DNA of 41,160 bases from Candidatus Bathyarchaeota archaeon (lineage in GTDB: Archaea > Thermoproteota > Bathyarchaeia > 40CM-2-53-6 > RBG-13-38-9), in the NCBI GenBank assembly GCA_018396915.1, contig JAGTRD010000010.1:1-41160 (forward strand), given 5' to 3'. A program made the position numbers and the translations under genes. Below are positions 40,269-41,160 of the stretch, in pieces. How positions within the stretch are numbered: position 1 is the stretch's first letter; every line of letters begins with the position of its first letter. The notes under the pieces were generated by a model. That model searched no databases and had not been told where the DNA came from. It saw nothing but the letters and a program-made list of their open reading frames with translations.

Positions 40269-41160
40269 CTAATCGACCAACCCCTTATATTCCAGTTCAA
40301 CCCTCTCCTGAATTTCGGAACATGTTATAGCGCCTGAGCTCTTCAGGATGGCAGCTATGGATGCCCCCCCAGCACCTACACCCTCCTTGACCACCCCAAA
40401 CTCGTAGGCTTGCAGGCCTCGATGCTTAGATTTTGAGAAGCATAATCTCGAAGCAAGTATCGGAACCTCGCATATCTGCTCGACGAGACCCACAAGGTCT
40501 GAACTCTTATCTTTGATAAGCCACTCCGTAGTCCCTATAGCTAGGTTGCTTGTGTCGGAGGGGTCTATGTAATCTACGATGGCGAGGATCGCCGCCATCT
40601 GTGTCCCTCCAGCCATAAGAATCTTCACATGGCCAGCTGCACCCGCAATTATACCTGCAAAACCGGCTTGAACAGGGTCTCCAACCATCTCGATGGCTTC
40701 TATTGGGCTTCTCTCCAGGTCTCCCTTCCTTAATCCAGCCGAGTTTAGCGCCTCCTCCGCAACTGAGAGTTTGAGGTCGTGTGGATTGTCAGGCATGCTG
40801 CTGCTAACCTTACCTTCAGCGTCGATACCCATGGCCATCATGACTGAGAGGGCTGTTGTAGTGCCTCCTGGAATACTCTCTCCCAATACCAGAAATTCAG
40901 ATGTTCTGGCGAGGTTTAGGCCCAGCGTTTTTGAATTCTCGAATATTGTTGTTGCCTCTTTTACAGCGTGGCCGCATCTTATATCATTCCCTGGGGAACC
41001 TCCCAAATCGATGAATGGAACTTTTGGCTTTACCTTGGAACCTGCATCGGCTATTAATACAGGCAGACCTGCAAGGTCTACTGCAGCCTTTGTGATTAGA
41101 GCTGGTGTAGGTACCCCTTCAGGGGTTACAGGTATACTACCGATACATTTGCACCCTCCA
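40269..41160 (-). CDS. cobT: CobT-like nicotinate-nucleotide:dimethylbenzimidazole phosphoribosyltransferase (5' end missing)
   Basis: The frame is open from the TAG at 40269-40271 to the right edge, so the N-terminus lies outside the window; about 296 codons are visible. VPFIDLGGSPGNDIRCGHAV, LGESIPGGTTTALSVMMAMG, EMVGDPVQAGFAGIIAGA and GVGAGGAS match the archaeal CobT-like family. It activates the lower ligand base to alpha-ribazole phosphate, the substrate of the CobZ half of the next gene. The archaeal subfamily may use a different base or donor. It begins the cobT-cbiS-cobS-cobY series as seen here; more genes may lie upstream. Confidence 0.9.
   Translation of the reverse strand, partial: GGCKCIGSIPVTPEGVPTPALITKAAVDLAGLPVLIADAGSKVKPKVPFIDLGGSPGNDIRCGHAVKEATTIFENSKTLGLNLARTSEFLVLGESIPGGTTTALSVMMAMGIDAEGKVSSSMPDNPHDLKLSVAEEALNSAGLRKGDLERSPIEAIEMVGDPVQAGFAGIIAGAAGHVKILMAGGTQMAAILAIVDYIDPSDTSNLAIGTTEWLIKDKSSDLVGLVEQICEVPILASRLCFSKSKHRGLQAYEFGVVKEGVGAGGASIAAILKSSGAITCSEIQERVELEYKGLVD

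Noticed and set aside
1-41160. CRISPR arrays, insertion sequences, phage genes, attachment sites
   Set aside because: I found no spaced direct repeats, transposase-like frames or integrase, and the tRNA-Val is not flanked by an obvious duplicated 3' end.
36448-41160. Cobalamin riboswitch near the cob genes or nrdJ
   Set aside because: No long leader with a B12-box-like conserved core was seen; gaps in the cob series are only a few bases and the nrdJ upstream region shows no such structure.

Overview
The window is archaeal and most likely comes from the TACK group (Thermoproteota). A Bathyarchaeia-like or thaumarchaeal-related lineage is my inference; I could run no search. Supporting genes are Alba, a CdvB-type ESCRT-III protein, aEF-1beta with its zinc-ribbon neighbour, a VAT/Cdc48 ATPase, archaeal CobY/CobT/CbiS, the methanogen-type homocysteine genes (DUF39, NIL-ferredoxin, UPF0280), a tetrahydromethanopterin-linked Fae domain and a tRNA-Val with an intron. 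Many genes sit about 20-30 nt behind an A/T-rich TATA-like box with little or no leader. Others overlap by ATGA or TTGA, or have GGTG/GGAG ribosome sites.

Layout. 1-6.6 kb: a MoaD/ThiS-like protein; a left-handed beta-helix acyltransferase; a cyclophilin-like protein preceded by a very unusual 44-residue Tyr/Trp/Pro protein; two unrecognised genes; then a minus-strand unit of alba, a 34-codon ORF and a fusion of a DapA-family aldolase with formaldehyde-activating enzyme (Fae). 6.7-15 kb: a membrane-anchored caspase-fold-like protein; the three-gene sulfide-to-homocysteine operon; a NucS-like nuclease with an altered active site; an HTH-ACT regulator; TrpB2; a CdvB paralog; an AbrB-PhoU regulator. 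15-19.3 kb: pstSCAB-phoU. 19.3-26.3 kb: an MFS transporter, DUF72, a CooT-like nickel protein, a membrane glycosyltransferase, a fluoride (crcB-motif) riboswitch controlling a Cys/His-rich gene and a helical gene, an intron-containing tRNA-Val and a HhH-GPD protein. 26.3-30.7 kb: a small winged-helix protein, Cdc48, an unrecognised regulator with two matching operator palindromes, aEF-1beta, a zinc ribbon and an Lrp regulator. 30.9-36.4 kb: glnA, a small unknown gene, hisC, tatA and class II ribonucleotide reductase. 36.7-41.2 kb: a Lys/Pro-rich small protein, a CPBP protease, and cobT-cbiS-cobS-cobY for cobamide assembly and salvage.

How they fit. The cobamide cluster could feed the adenosylcobalamin-dependent ribonucleotide reductase about 2 kb away. 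The homocysteine operon makes homocysteine directly from sulfide. The pst operon and divergent AbrB-PhoU regulator form a phosphate module. The two most unusual points are the fluoride riboswitch in front of genes that are not known fluoride exporters, and the aldolase-Fae fusion, which suggests direct hand-over of formaldehyde to tetrahydromethanopterin. No CRISPR array, insertion sequence or phage gene was seen.
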